Source: Georgenia sp. TF02-10 | Lineage (GTDB): Bacteria; Actinomycetota; Actinomycetes; Actinomycetales; Actinomycetaceae | Length of the DNA stretch: 64,000 nucleotides | NCBI RefSeq assembly: GCF_022759505.1 | Contig: NZ_CP094289.1 | Coordinates: 1,364,001 to 1,428,000 of the forward strand | Reading direction: 5' to 3' | Part shown: piece after piece, positions 35,860 to 44,822 of the stretch | Layout: each line of letters starts with the position of its first letter | How positions within the stretch are numbered: position 1 is the stretch's first letter | Translations under genes and position numbers: made by a program | Notes under the pieces: generated by a model | What the model was told of the DNA's origin: nothing | Database searches by the model: none | Seen by the model: the letters and a program-made list of their open reading frames with translations, nothing else

Positions 35860-38445
35860 TCACGCCTGCGCCCGTGCCCGGGCGTCCACCTCCTGCGCCC
35901 GGACCGCCCGCCGGACGGCGTCGAGGTTCTCCGTCACGAGGCGGCGCAGCGCGGGCGCGGCGCTGGCGTGCTCGGCCAGCCACGCCTCGGTCAGCGCCAC
36001 GACGTCGACACCGTGCTCCTCGGCCAGCCCGGCCAGCCCGGACGGGTACAGCCCGATGACGATGTTCTGCGCCATCTCGTTGGTCTTCTCCGCCCACACC
36101 CGCTCCAGCGCCGCGAAGTAGGCCTCCGCCGCCGGGACGAGCAGGCCCCGGTCGTGGACGTGGGCGTAGCCGGCGATGACGTTGCTCTGCAGGGCGTTGG
36201 GCAGGGCGTCGGAGTCCACCACGTCGGCCCAGGCCCGCGCCTTGCTCTCGGCGGTGGGCACGGCGGCCCGGGCCCGCGCCGCCTGCTGCTGCCCGGCGGC
36301 CGTGGCGTCCCGCGCGAGCTCGGCGTCGATCTCCGCCTCGCCGGTCCGGCCGGCGGCGGCGAGGCCCTGCAGCAGGGCCCAGCGCAGGTCGGTGTCCACC
36401 GCCAGGCCGGGCAGCTCCTCGGTGCCGTCCAGGAGCCCGCCGAGCACGTCCGCCCGCTCGGCGGTGGCGTGCTGGGCGACCGCCCGGACGAGCTGGAGCT
36501 GGGTGTCGGAGCCGGGGTCCGCCTGGCGGGCGAGGTCGAGGAGCCGGCCGGTGACCGCGGGCACCACCGCGGCCCGGGCGGCCGGCGCCGTGTAGGACTG
36601 CAGCGCCGTGCCCAGCTGGCGCAGCAGGACCTGCACGACCGTGGAGTCGGTCTCGACGGGCAGCGCGGCCAGCACCAGGTCGAGGAAGTCCCGGGCCGGC
36701 CACTCCCCGTCCCGGGTCATGTCCCACGCCGCGCCGAGCACGAGCGCCCGGGGCAGGGACTCGGTGAACCCGCCCAGGTGCTCCGTCGCTGTGCGCAGCG
36801 ACACCTCGTCCAGCCGCACCTTGGCGTAGGCGAGGTCCTCGTCGTTGACCAGCAGCAGGTCCGGCCGGGCCCGGCCGACCAGGTCGGGCACCTCGGTCCG
36901 GGCGCCGTCGACGTCGAGCTCGACCCGGGCCGTGCGCTCCAGGCGGGCGGCGGAGCCGGTCCCGACGACGTCGTAGCCGCCCAGGACGAGGCGGTGCGGG
37001 CGCAGCGTGGCGTGCTCGGCCGGGGCCTCCTGGACGATGGCCAGCGCGGTGACCGTGCCGTCGTCGTCGGTCTGCATCTCCGGGCGCAGCAGGGTGACGC
37101 CGGCCTGCTCCAGCCAGACCCGGGACCAGGAGGCCAGGTCCCGGCCGGAGGTGGCCTCGAGCTCGGCGAGCAGGTCGGCCAGCTCGGTGTTGCCGTGGGC
37201 GTGCTTGGCGAAGTACTGCCGAACGCCGGCGAGGAAGGCGTCCCGCCCGACCCAGGCCACGAGCTGCTTGAGCACCGAGGCGCCCTTGGCGTAGGTGATG
37301 CCGTCGAAGTTGACCTCCACGTCCTCCAGGTCCCGGATCGGGGCGACGATGGGGTGGGTGGACGGCAGCTGGTCCTGGTTGTACGCCCAGGACTTCTCCA
37401 GCGCGGAGAAGGTGGTCCACGCCGTCGTGAACCGGGTGGCCTCGGCGGCGGCCAGGTGGGAGACGTACTCGGCGAAGGACTCGTTCAGCCACAGGTCGTT
37501 CCACCAGCGCATGGTCACCAGGTCCCCGAACCACATGTGGGCCAGCTCGTGCAGGACGGTCACGGCGCGGCGCTCGACGGTCGCGGCGGGGACCTTGGAG
37601 CGGAAGACGTAGCTCTCCACGATGGTCACCGCGCCGGCGTTCTCCATGGCGCCGGCGTTGAACTCCGGCACGAAGAGCTGGTCGTACTTGGCGAACGGGT
37701 AGGGCCGGTCGAAGGCGGCCTCGTAGAACGCGAACCCGGCCCGGGTCAGGTCCATGATCTCCTCGGCGTCGAGGTGCTGGGCCAGCGAGGCCCGGCAGTA
37801 CACGCCCAGCGGGATGGTGCGCCCGTCGGCGGAGGTCAGCTCGCCGTGCACGCCGTGGTAGGGGCCGGCCACGATCGCGGTGAGGTAGGAGGAGATGCGG
37901 TCGGTGGGCGGGAAGGTCCAGGTGGCGACGCCGTCGCCGGCCGGGGTCGGCTCGGGGGTGGGGGCGCCGGAGACGACGGTCCAGTGGTCCGGGGCGGTGA
38001 CGGTGAAGGCGAAGGTGGCCTTGAGGTCGGGCTGCTCGAAGACGGCGAACATGCGCCGGGAGTCGGCGACCTCGAACTGGGTGTATAGGTACGTCTCGCC
38101 GTCGACCGGGTCGACGAAGCGGTGCAGGCCCTCCCCGGTGTGCATGTACCGGCAGGTGGCCGCCACGACGAGCTCGTTGCGGGCGGCCAGGCCGGTGAGC
38201 TGGATGCGGGAGTCGGCGAAGGCGGCCGTGTCCACCGGCTCGCCGTTGAGCGTGATGGACTCCACCGACTCGGCGATCAGGTCGACGAAGGTGGCGGCGC
38301 CGGGGGTGGCGGTGAAGGTGATCGTGGTGGTGGACCCGAAGACCCGGTCCCCGCGGGTGAGGTCCAGGACGACGGCGTAGCTCTCGGTCGCCACCGTGGC
38401 GGCTCGCTCCTGGGCCTCGGTGCGGGTGAGGTTCTGGCCGGGCAT
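35860..38445 (-). CDS. pepN: Aminopeptidase N
   Basis: An 861-residue M1-family zinc aminopeptidase that releases N-terminal amino acids in the cytosol. The substrate exopeptidase motif GAMENAGAVTIVE is followed by the zinc site HELAHMWFGD, with the second Glu in NESFAEYVSHLA. The C-terminal ERAP1-like helical domain starts after about residue 450. Start ATG 38445 (MPGQNLTRTEAQERA) has AAGGAGA upstream. Length fits the actinobacterial enzyme. Genes to its right follow the conserved pepN-dsbA-rpiB order, with an M13 peptidase inserted. Confidence 0.96.
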   Translation of the reverse strand: MPGQNLTRTEAQERAATVATESYAVVLDLTRGDRVFGSTTTITFTATPGAATFVDLIAESVESITLNGEPVDTAAFADSRIQLTGLAARNELVVAATCRYMHTGEGLHRFVDPVDGETYLYTQFEVADSRRMFAVFEQPDLKATFAFTVTAPDHWTVVSGAPTPEPTPAGDGVATWTFPPTDRISSYLTAIVAGPYHGVHGELTSADGRTIPLGVYCRASLAQHLDAEEIMDLTRAGFAFYEAAFDRPYPFAKYDQLFVPEFNAGAMENAGAVTIVESYVFRSKVPAATVERRAVTVLHELAHMWFGDLVTMRWWNDLWLNESFAEYVSHLAAAEATRFTTAWTTFSALEKSWAYNQDQLPSTHPIVAPIRDLEDVEVNFDGITYAKGASVLKQLVAWVGRDAFLAGVRQYFAKHAHGNTELADLLAELEATSGRDLASWSRVWLEQAGVTLLRPEMQTDDDGTVTALAIVQEAPAEHATLRPHRLVLGGYDVVGTGSAARLERTARVELDVDGARTEVPDLVGRARPDLLLVNDEDLAYAKVRLDEVSLRTATEHLGGFTESLPRALVLGAAWDMTRDGEWPARDFLDLVLAALPVETDSTVVQVLLRQLGTALQSYTAPAARAAVVPAVTGRLLDLARQADPGSDTQLQLVRAVAQHATAERADVLGGLLDGTEELPGLAVDTDLRWALLQGLAAAGRTGEAEIDAELARDATAAGQQQAARARAAVPTAESKARAWADVVDSDALPNALQSNVIAGYAHVHDRGLLVPAAEAYFAALERVWAEKTNEMAQNIVIGLYPSGLAGLAEEHGVDVVALTEAWLAEHASAAPALRRLVTENLDAVRRAVRAQEVDARARAQA

Positions 38446-38538
38446 GGGTCTCCTTCGGTGGTCCGGGACGCGGGACGGGGCGCCGGCGGCGCTCCGTCGA
38501 TCCTGCCACCACGGGCCGGCCCGCTCACCCCTGCCCGG

Positions 38539-38710
38539 CCCGACGGCGCCCGCTCGGCCCGCGGCGGACGTGCGGTCCGGGGGAGGTGGCCGACGCCGCC
38601 GCTCGCCCGGCCGCGGACGTGCGGGGGAGGATCCGTCGTCGTGCGGCGCCGGGAGTCGGTGCCCGACGGCGCCCGCCCGCCCGGCTGCCGACCTGCGGTC
38701 CGGGGGGAGA
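38539..38710. repeat. Three degenerate ~45-50-bp repeats before the DsbA-like gene
   Basis: Units near 38,539, 38,589 and 38,658 share a GACGGCGCCCGCTCG-like start, GCGGACGTGCGG and a GGTCCGGGGG end. The third runs into the ribosome site of the DsbA-like gene. The middle copy is shortened. Confidence 0.5.
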
Positions 38711-38718
38711 ATGGGGCC

Positions 38719-39375
38719 ATGAGCGAATCCACCAGCACGACCGAGCGCACCGACAGCACCGAGCAGGCACCCACGCAGCACGCCGACTTCTGGTTCGACC
38801 CGATGTGCCCCTGGGCGTGGATGACGTCCCGGTGGATGGGGGAGGTCCAGCGCGTCCGGAACGTCACCGTGAGCTGGCACGTGATGAGCCTCGCGGTGCT
38901 CAACGAGGGCCGGGACCTGCCCGCCGACTACGCCGAGCTGATGGACCGCGCCTGGGGCCCGGTGCGGGTGGTCAACGCCGCCCGCGAGCGGTACGGGGAC
39001 GCCGTCGTCAAGCCCCTGTACGACGCCCTGGGCACCCGGATCCATCTCCAGGACCGCGGGACGGACCTCCCCGCCGTCATCGCCGAGTCGCTCGCCGAGG
39101 TGGGGCTGCCGGCGGAGCTGGCCGACATCGCGGGCTCCGACGAGCTCGACGAGTCCCTGCGCGCCTCGCACCAGGAGGCGATCGACCGGGTCGGCGACGA
39201 CGTGGGCACCCCCGTCGTCGCCGTCGAGGGCGTCGCCTTCTTCGGGCCGGTGGTCACGCCGGCGCCGAAGGGCGAGGCCGCCGGGCGGCTGTGGGACGGG
39301 GCGGTGCTGGTGGCGGGCACGCCCGGGTTCTACGAGCTCAAGCGCAGCCGGACGTCCGGGCCCATCTTCGACTGA
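38719..39375 (+). CDS. DsbA-family oxidoreductase (Rv2466c-like)
   Basis: A 218-residue thioredoxin-fold protein of the DsbA/2-hydroxychromene isomerase group, similar to the mycothiol-dependent nitroreductase Rv2466c. The active-site region reads FWFDPMCPWAWMTSRWM. Only the first cysteine of a CxxC pair is present; the second position is Ala. This suggests a monothiol mechanism, probably with mycothiol. Other features are TPVVAVEGVAFFGPVVTPAP and a C-terminal FYELKRSR. ATG 38719 is preceded by GGGGGGAGA. Synteny (pepN, this gene, rpiB) matches the mycobacterial Rv2467-Rv2465c order. Confidence 0.88.
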   Translation: MSESTSTTERTDSTEQAPTQHADFWFDPMCPWAWMTSRWMGEVQRVRNVTVSWHVMSLAVLNEGRDLPADYAELMDRAWGPVRVVNAARERYGDAVVKPLYDALGTRIHLQDRGTDLPAVIAESLAEVGLPAELADIAGSDELDESLRASHQEAIDRVGDDVGTPVVAVEGVAFFGPVVTPAPKGEAAGRLWDGAVLVAGTPGFYELKRSRTSGPIFD

Positions 39376-39602
39376 GGCCTCTCGACCGGTGCCTGCCCGC
39401 GCCCGTCTGTCCCCACCCCGTCGCCCATGCCCCCGGTGCAGGACCGTCGACCTCCGCCCGGGGACCCCGCCGGCCGGCGGACGTCCTCGCGCGGCGCCCC
39501 GGGTAGCAGCCGACGATGCCCAGGGCGGGTCGGCGGACCCGTGCCCGGGCCCGACCCGTCCTTGGCGTACCGTGTCCTGGCCCCGGCGAGAGGAGAACGG
39601 TG

Positions 39603-40160
39603 ATGGCGGGTCGGCAGCGGCTGAGCGCGGCCGAGCGCACCCTGGTCGTGCTTGCGGTGCTGGCGATCCTGGGCTTCGCCGTCGTGCTCGGCCTGCGGCT
39701 GGCGACGGCGCCCGAGACGCGCCCGCCGGCCGACGCGGCCACCGCGCCGACGACGATCGCCGGCACCGCCGACCCGAGCGAGCCCGCCGGGGAGGACCTG
39801 TCCGGCGTCGCCTTCGACTTCGTCACGCCGAGCGGGAACATCGCCTGCACGATCGAGGCCGAGCGGGCCCTGTGCGGGATCGCCGACTTCGACTACGACG
39901 TCCCGCCGGCGGAGGCCGAGGCGTGCCCGGGCACGCTCGGGCACTTCCTCCAGGTGGACGCCGACGGCGCCGCCCTGGTCTGCGACACCTCCGGCCAGGA
40001 GCTGGGCATCGACGCCGACGGCGTCCCGGTGCTCGACTACGGCCAGGAACGCACCACCGGCGCCTACACGTGCACCTCCTCGGAGGAAGGCGTCACCTGC
40101 GCGCACGACCCGTCCGGCCACTCCTTCACCGTGCGGCGGGCCGCTTACGGCCTGTCCTGA
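39603..40160 (+). CDS. Secreted/membrane-anchored DUF6636-like protein
   Basis: A 185-residue protein with one N-terminal membrane anchor (about 12-33, TLVVLAVLAILGFAVVLGLR), a Thr/Pro/Ala linker, then a compact extracytoplasmic domain starting FVTPSGNIACTIE. Six cysteines (NIAC, ALCG, EACP, LVCD, YTCT, VTCA) suggest three disulfides. The 'TPSGNIAC' start fits DUF6636, a small actinobacterial family of unknown role. A GAGGAGA ribosome site precedes ATG 39603. It is convergent with the M13 peptidase gene. Confidence 0.75.
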   Translation: MAGRQRLSAAERTLVVLAVLAILGFAVVLGLRLATAPETRPPADAATAPTTIAGTADPSEPAGEDLSGVAFDFVTPSGNIACTIEAERALCGIADFDYDVPPAEAEACPGTLGHFLQVDADGAALVCDTSGQELGIDADGVPVLDYGQERTTGAYTCTSSEEGVTCAHDPSGHSFTVRRAAYGLS

Positions 40161-40283
40161 CGACCAGGCGGGGGAAGGCCCGGCGGGAATGCCCGGGGGG
40201 AAGGACCAGGGGGCGCGGAAGGACCAGGGGCGCAGCAGGACCGGGGGGCGGAGGCAGGACCGACGCCGGCCCGGCCCTGCCGG

Positions 40284-40325
40284 CGATCACCAGATCCGCA
40301 CGCGCGATCACCAGATCCGCACGCG
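40284..40325. repeat. Exact 21-bp tandem duplication at the end of the M13 peptidase gene
   Basis: Copies at 40,284-40,304 and 40,305-40,325 are identical. The right copy carries the last codons and stop of the peptidase gene (…RVRIW-stop on the minus strand); the left copy repeats them after the stop. Confidence 0.85.
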
Positions 40326-42317
40326 CTCCTGCGGGGCGAGGTAGAGGGCGTCCCCGGGGGTGACGTCGAACGCCTCGTGGAAGGTGTCCATGTTGCGCAG
40401 CACCCCGTTGCAGCGGAACTCGGCCGGGGAGTGCGGGTCGATGGTCAGCAGCCGGATGATCTCGGCGTCGCGGCTCTTCTCCCGCCAGACCCGGGCCCAG
40501 GAGTAGAACAGCCGCTGCAGCCCGGTCAGCCCGTCGATCACCGGGGCGGCGGCCAGCCCGTCGACGCCGCGGGCCCGCAGCGCGATGTCGTAGGCCTTCA
40601 CCGCGATCGACAGGCCGCCGAGGTCGCCGATGTTCTCCCCGACGGTCAGCGCGCCGTTGACGTGGTGGGAGCCGTCCAGCTGGGCGGGGGAGTAGGCGTC
40701 GTACTGGGCGATGAGCGCCTTGGTCCGGGCCTCGAACTCGGTGCGGTCGGCCTCCGTCCACCAGTCGGTGAGCCGGCCGGTGCCGTCGTACTTCGACCCC
40801 TGGTCGTCGAACCCGTGGCCGATCTCGTGCCCGATGACCGCCCCGATGCCGCCGTAGTTCCAGGCGTCGTCCGCGGCCGGGTCGAAGAACGGGGGCTGGA
40901 GGATCGCGGCCGGGAAGACGATCTCGTTCATCGTCGGGTTGTAGTAGGCGTTGACCATCTGCGGCGGCATGAACCACTCGTCCCGGTCCATCGGCTTGCC
41001 GAGCTTGGCCAGGTCGCGGCGCTCCTCGAACAGGTTCGCCGCGCGCACGTTGCCGAGCAGATCGGTCTGGTCGACCTCCAGCGTGGAGTAGTCGCGCCAC
41101 TTGTCCGGGTAGCCGATCTTGGGCGTGAAAGCCTCGAGCTTGGCCAGCGCCCGGGACCTGGTCTCCTCGCTCATCCAGTCCAGGGTGCTGATCGACTGCC
41201 GGTAGGCCGCCACCAGGTTGCCCACCAGCTCCTGCATGGCGGCCTTGTGCTCCGGCGGGAAGTGCCGGGCCACGTAGAGCTCGCCCACCGCCTCGCCCAT
41301 GGCGCCCTCGACCAGGGCCACCCCGCGCTTCCACCGGTCGCGGAGCTGCTCGGCGCCGGTGAGGGTGCGGCCGTAGAAGTCGAAGTTCTCGTCCACGAAG
41401 GCCTGCGGCAGGTACGGCGCGCGGGCGTGGACGGCGTGCCAGGCCAGCCACAGGCGCAGGGAGTCCACCTCGGCCTGCGCCCAGGTCCGGGCGAAGTGCG
41501 TGACGTAGGACGGCATGGCGACGATGAGCTGGTCGAAGGCGCCCGCCGGCACCCCGAGGGTGGCGCGCCACAGGTCCCAGTCGAAGCCGGGCGCGGCGGC
41601 GGTCACCTCCGCCCAGGTCATGGGGTTGTTGATGAGGTCGGCCTCGCGGGACTTCACCCGGTCCCAGTGCCCGGCGGCGAGGGTGGTCTCCACCTGCATG
41701 ACGCGCTCGGCGGCGCCCATCGCCTCGTCCGCGGTGACCAGGCCGGTCAGCGCCAGCATGGCGGCGACGTGCGCGACGTAGGCGGTGCGGGTGCCGGCGT
41801 GGGCGTCCTCGCGGTAGTAGGACTCGTCCGGCAGGCCCAGCCCGGACTGCCAGAAGAAGACGGTGTAGCGCTCGGGGTCGTTGAGGTCCGTGTCGACGTC
41901 GTAGCCCACCCCGCCGGTCACGCCCGTCGGCTGGAGCGCGCCGAGGGCGCGGGTGAGGGCGTCGGTGTCCCGGGCGGCGGTGAGGAGCTCCAGGTCCGCC
42001 CGCAGCGGGCTCGTGCCGAGGGTCTCGATGCGCTCGGTGGCCATGAAGGAGGCGTAGAGGTCGCCGATCTTGCGGGCGTTCTCCGGGTCGCCCGCGCCCA
42101 CCTCGCCGGCGGCCGCGGCGCCGATAATGTCCCGGACCCGCTCCTCGGACAGGTCCCGCAGCTTCAGGAACGACCCGTCCCGGGCCCGGTCGGCGGGGAT
42201 GACGTGCTCCCGCAGCCAGGTGCCGTTGACGTGCCGGAACAGGTCGTCCTGGGGGCGGACGCCGAGGTCCATGGCCTCGGCGTCGGTCATCGTGGGGCCG
42301 GTGTTCGTCGTCGTCAT
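40308..42317 (-). CDS. M13-family metallopeptidase (PepO/neprilysin-like)
   Basis: A 669-residue zinc endopeptidase. The N-terminal M13_N domain begins DDLFRHVNGTWLREHVIPAD. The catalytic domain has NAYYNPTMNEIVFPAAI, zinc site VIGHEIGHGFDDQGSKYD and third ligand region ENIGDLGGLSIAV, and ends with the usual C-terminal Trp (VRIW). No signal peptide or membrane segment precedes the domain, so the enzyme is probably cytoplasmic. ATG 42317 is preferred over TTG 42323. A 21-bp tandem duplication spans the stop codon. Confidence 0.93.
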   Translation of the reverse strand: MTTTNTGPTMTDAEAMDLGVRPQDDLFRHVNGTWLREHVIPADRARDGSFLKLRDLSEERVRDIIGAAAAGEVGAGDPENARKIGDLYASFMATERIETLGTSPLRADLELLTAARDTDALTRALGALQPTGVTGGVGYDVDTDLNDPERYTVFFWQSGLGLPDESYYREDAHAGTRTAYVAHVAAMLALTGLVTADEAMGAAERVMQVETTLAAGHWDRVKSREADLINNPMTWAEVTAAAPGFDWDLWRATLGVPAGAFDQLIVAMPSYVTHFARTWAQAEVDSLRLWLAWHAVHARAPYLPQAFVDENFDFYGRTLTGAEQLRDRWKRGVALVEGAMGEAVGELYVARHFPPEHKAAMQELVGNLVAAYRQSISTLDWMSEETRSRALAKLEAFTPKIGYPDKWRDYSTLEVDQTDLLGNVRAANLFEERRDLAKLGKPMDRDEWFMPPQMVNAYYNPTMNEIVFPAAILQPPFFDPAADDAWNYGGIGAVIGHEIGHGFDDQGSKYDGTGRLTDWWTEADRTEFEARTKALIAQYDAYSPAQLDGSHHVNGALTVGENIGDLGGLSIAVKAYDIALRARGVDGLAAAPVIDGLTGLQRLFYSWARVWREKSRDAEIIRLLTIDPHSPAEFRCNGVLRNMDTFHEAFDVTPGDALYLAPQERVRIW

Positions 42318-42542
42318 CCCCAAACCCTACGGTGCCCGGTCCGGCGGTCGGCAACGGGGGGCGACACGGCGGCACCGCGGCCGGGCTGACGGGCGGCAGC
42401 AGGCACCCCGACGGCGGCAGCAGGCGGCCCGACGGCGGCACCACGCCACGGACCGACGGTGGCACTACCCCGCGGTCGACGGCGGCCGAGCCGCCCGGTG
42501 CGCCGGCCGGGGCGCGCGAGCGGTGCCCGGCACAATGAGCTC

Positions 42543-42998
42543 ATGCGCATCCACATCGCCGCCGACCATGCCGGGTTCGAGCTCAAGTCCGTGCTGGTCA
42601 CGCACCTGGCCGCCGCCGGCCACGACGTCGTCGACCACGGGGCCGCCAGCTACGACGCCCTGGACGACTACCCACCGGTGTGCTTCGCCGCCGGCGAGGC
42701 CGTGGTCGGCGACCCGGGGTCCCTGGGCGTGGTCATCGGAGGCTCGGGCAACGGCGAGCAGATCGCCGCCAACAAGGTGCGCGGGGTCCGCGCGGCGCTG
42801 GCCTGGAACCTCGACACCGCCCGCCTCGCCCGCGCGCACAACGACGCCAACGTCGTCGCGATCGGCGCCCGGCAGCACACCACCGACGAGGCGGTGGCGC
42901 TGGTGGAGGCGTTCCTCGCCGAGCCGTTCACCGGCGACCCGCGGCACCGGCGGCGCGTCGACCTGCTCACCGCCTACGAGGCGGGCCGCCGCGGCTGA
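42543..42998 (+). CDS. rpiB: Ribose-5-phosphate isomerase B
   Basis: A 151-residue RpiB/LacAB isomerase interconverting ribose 5-phosphate and ribulose 5-phosphate in the pentose phosphate pathway. It has MRIHIAADHAGFELK at the start, the HGA phosphate site (DHGAASYDALDDYP), GGSGNGEQIAANKVRGVRAA and the HNDANVVAIGARQH segment. Start ATG 42543. It follows the conserved gene order with pepN and the DsbA-like gene. Confidence 0.95.
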   Translation: MRIHIAADHAGFELKSVLVTHLAAAGHDVVDHGAASYDALDDYPPVCFAAGEAVVGDPGSLGVVIGGSGNGEQIAANKVRGVRAALAWNLDTARLARAHNDANVVAIGARQHTTDEAVALVEAFLAEPFTGDPRHRRRVDLLTAYEAGRRG

Positions 42999-43342
42999 GC
43001 CCGGCCCGCCGGCGGCGGTCAGGCTCACGGCCAGCAACCGGGAGCGGAGGGGCCAGCAACGGGGGCGGAGCCCAGGCCGACACCGGGAGCGGAGCCAAGG
43101 CCGGAGCGGCAGCGGAGTCCAGGCCGACACCGGGTCGAGGCACCGGGACCGACGATCGTGGCACGGTCCCCGTGATCCGTCCGGGCTCGTTCGTCGGGGC
43201 GGCGCGGACCGGTCCCCCGGAGGGGGTCACGACGGCGTGGCGCAGCCGGGATGTCAGAGGTCGGTGCGAGGGTGAGAGCAGCACGGGTGAACCGGTCCCC
43301 GCGCCGCCCTCACGGGCCGCGGGCTGAGGAGAGGAGACCGCC
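42999..43342. other. Repeat-rich intergenic region after rpiB
   Basis: About 340 bases without a supported gene. The left half contains short direct repeats: GGAGCCCAGGCCGACACC near 43,068 recurs with one change near 43,107, and CAGCAACGGG-like units occur twice. The right end supplies a strong GAGGAGAGGAGACC ribosome site for the next gene. Confidence 0.55.
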
Positions 43343-43549
43343 ATGGCCGCCATGACGACGATGGACCTGGACCTGGAGCTCGAGCTCGCGCTCGCCCCCG
43401 GGCGCGGTGCCGACAGCGGTCCGGATGTCGACGACATCGACCCCTACGCCGACCCCCTCCGGGCGTGGTGCCCGTCCTCCGACGGCCCGGCCCTGGTGCT
43501 GGACGGCTTCTGCGAGCACTGCGGGGCCTGCGACCACGACCTGTGCTGA
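43343..43549 (+). CDS. Small cysteine-rich acidic protein
   Basis: A 68-residue protein. The first half is acidic and Leu-rich (MDLDLELELALAPG), the second half has WCPSSDGPALVLDGFCEHCG and ACDHDLC. Five cysteines in the last 27 residues, with CEHCGAC, could bind one metal ion. No family is recognised. The ribosome site is excellent and three in-frame ATGs (43,343, 43,352, 43,361) lie close together. Expression seems likely; function unknown. Confidence 0.6.
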   Translation: MAAMTTMDLDLELELALAPGRGADSGPDVDDIDPYADPLRAWCPSSDGPALVLDGFCEHCGACDHDLC

Positions 43550-43680
43550 CCGCCCGCGCGGGCATCGAGCGGAGAGCCTGGCGCCCGGCCACGCCGCCGA
43601 TGTCCCTTGCATGAGCGGGCGGGCGGCGCCGGCTGACCAGGCCGGCTGACCAGGCCGGGTGCCGGCAGCAGGCGTCGGCG

Positions 43681-44391
43681 TCAGCGCCCGTGCGGCCGAG
43701 CCGCCACGCGCTGGCCGCCGCGCATCTGCGCCACCGCCCCGACGACGGCGAGCGGCACGAGGACCAGGACGGCCGCGGGCACCGCACCGAGCAGGGCCGT
43801 CGCCGCCGCCACCGCCACGCCCTGCCCCAACCACCAGCCCGCCTGCCGGCCGGCCGACGAGCCGGCGGCAGCAGCAGCACCCGGCCGGGCGCCGTCGGCA
43901 GCCCCAGCGCTCAGCAGGCGCTGGTAGGCCCGGGCGCGCACGGCCACGGCGACGGCGCCGCAGAGCAGCCAGGCCGCCCCCGCCAGGAGAGCTTCCGGCC
44001 AGGCCGCGCCCAGGAGGGCGAGGGCCAGGCACACCAGGGGGGTGAGGGCGGCCGTGGTGAGCCCGCCCAGCACGGTGGCCCGGGCGAGCGAGCCCCGGCC
44101 GCGCGCCGCGGCGAGGACGAGGAGGCCCGCGGCGGTGACCAGGAGCCAGCCGGCGACGGTGCCGACCGCCGTGAGCAGCGCCGGGCCGGCCCCGGACCGG
44201 GCGACGACCAGGGCACCCGCGGCACCGGCCAGGACCGCGCCGCTCAGCACCAGGACCCGCGCCTGCCGCCGGGCCTTGGGGGTGTCGACGGCCTCCGCCG
44301 TGCTGCCGGACTCGGCGCGGCGGGCGGGGTCGGCGCGGTGGGCGGGGTCGGCGCAGTGCTCGCAGCCGGTCGTGGTGGTGGTGGGCTCCAT
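43681..44391 (-). CDS. Hypothetical membrane protein
   Basis: A 236-residue protein with a soluble N terminus containing a short Cys-His motif (GCEHCADPAHRADPARRAE), then about six hydrophobic segments between residues 47 and 225. Two of these are separated by an Ala-rich basic loop (about 150-190). No transporter or enzyme motif is seen. It is divergent from the alkyltransferase-like gene, with 20 bases between starts, so promoters overlap. Role unknown. Confidence 0.65.
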   Translation of the reverse strand: MEPTTTTTGCEHCADPAHRADPARRAESGSTAEAVDTPKARRQARVLVLSGAVLAGAAGALVVARSGAGPALLTAVGTVAGWLLVTAAGLLVLAAARGRGSLARATVLGGLTTAALTPLVCLALALLGAAWPEALLAGAAWLLCGAVAVAVRARAYQRLLSAGAADGARPGAAAAAGSSAGRQAGWWLGQGVAVAAATALLGAVPAAVLVLVPLAVVGAVAQMRGGQRVAARPHGR

Positions 44392-44411
44392 CTCGCTGCG
44401 ATCATAGGGGG

Positions 44412-44822
44412 GTGCTGCCCGCCCGGACCGAGCTGACCGAGCTCGTGCTCGACGTCGCCGACCAGGTCCCTCCGGGGCGGGCGACGACCTACGGCCTGGT
44501 CGCAGCGGCGGTCCGGGACCTCACCGGCCACGGCCACGCCCGCCACGTCGGGTCGGTGATGGCCGCCTACGGCGCCGAGGTGCCGTGGTGGCGGGTAGTG
44601 CGCGCGGACGGCACGCTGCCCCGGCAGCTGCGGGACCGTGCGCTGCGCCACTACCAGGAGGAGGGCACCGTGCTGAGCCTGCTGAGCCCCGTCCGGGTCG
44701 ACCTGTCCCGCTCCGGGTGGGACGCCCCGCGGCTCTGGCGCGCCCCGGCGCTGGCCGCGCCGGCCGTGGCCGCCGCCCCGGACCTGCCCGGCACCCCCGC
44801 GCTGGACGTCCCGCATGCCTGA
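44412..44822 (+). CDS. Alkyltransferase-like protein (ATL)
   Basis: A 136-residue protein with the DNA-binding domain of O6-alkylguanine-DNA methyltransferase: VPPGRATTYGLVAAAVR and ARHVGSVMAAYGAEVPWWRVV. Where active MGMT has the PCHRV cysteine, this protein has PWWRV, so it cannot take up alkyl groups. That is the hallmark of ATLs, which bind alkylated guanine and direct nucleotide excision repair. Start GTG 44412. The 3' end overlaps the Nei-like gene by 8 bases, so the two repair proteins are coupled. Confidence 0.9.
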   Translation: MLPARTELTELVLDVADQVPPGRATTYGLVAAAVRDLTGHGHARHVGSVMAAYGAEVPWWRVVRADGTLPRQLRDRALRHYQEEGTVLSLLSPVRVDLSRSGWDAPRLWRAPALAAPAVAAAPDLPGTPALDVPHA

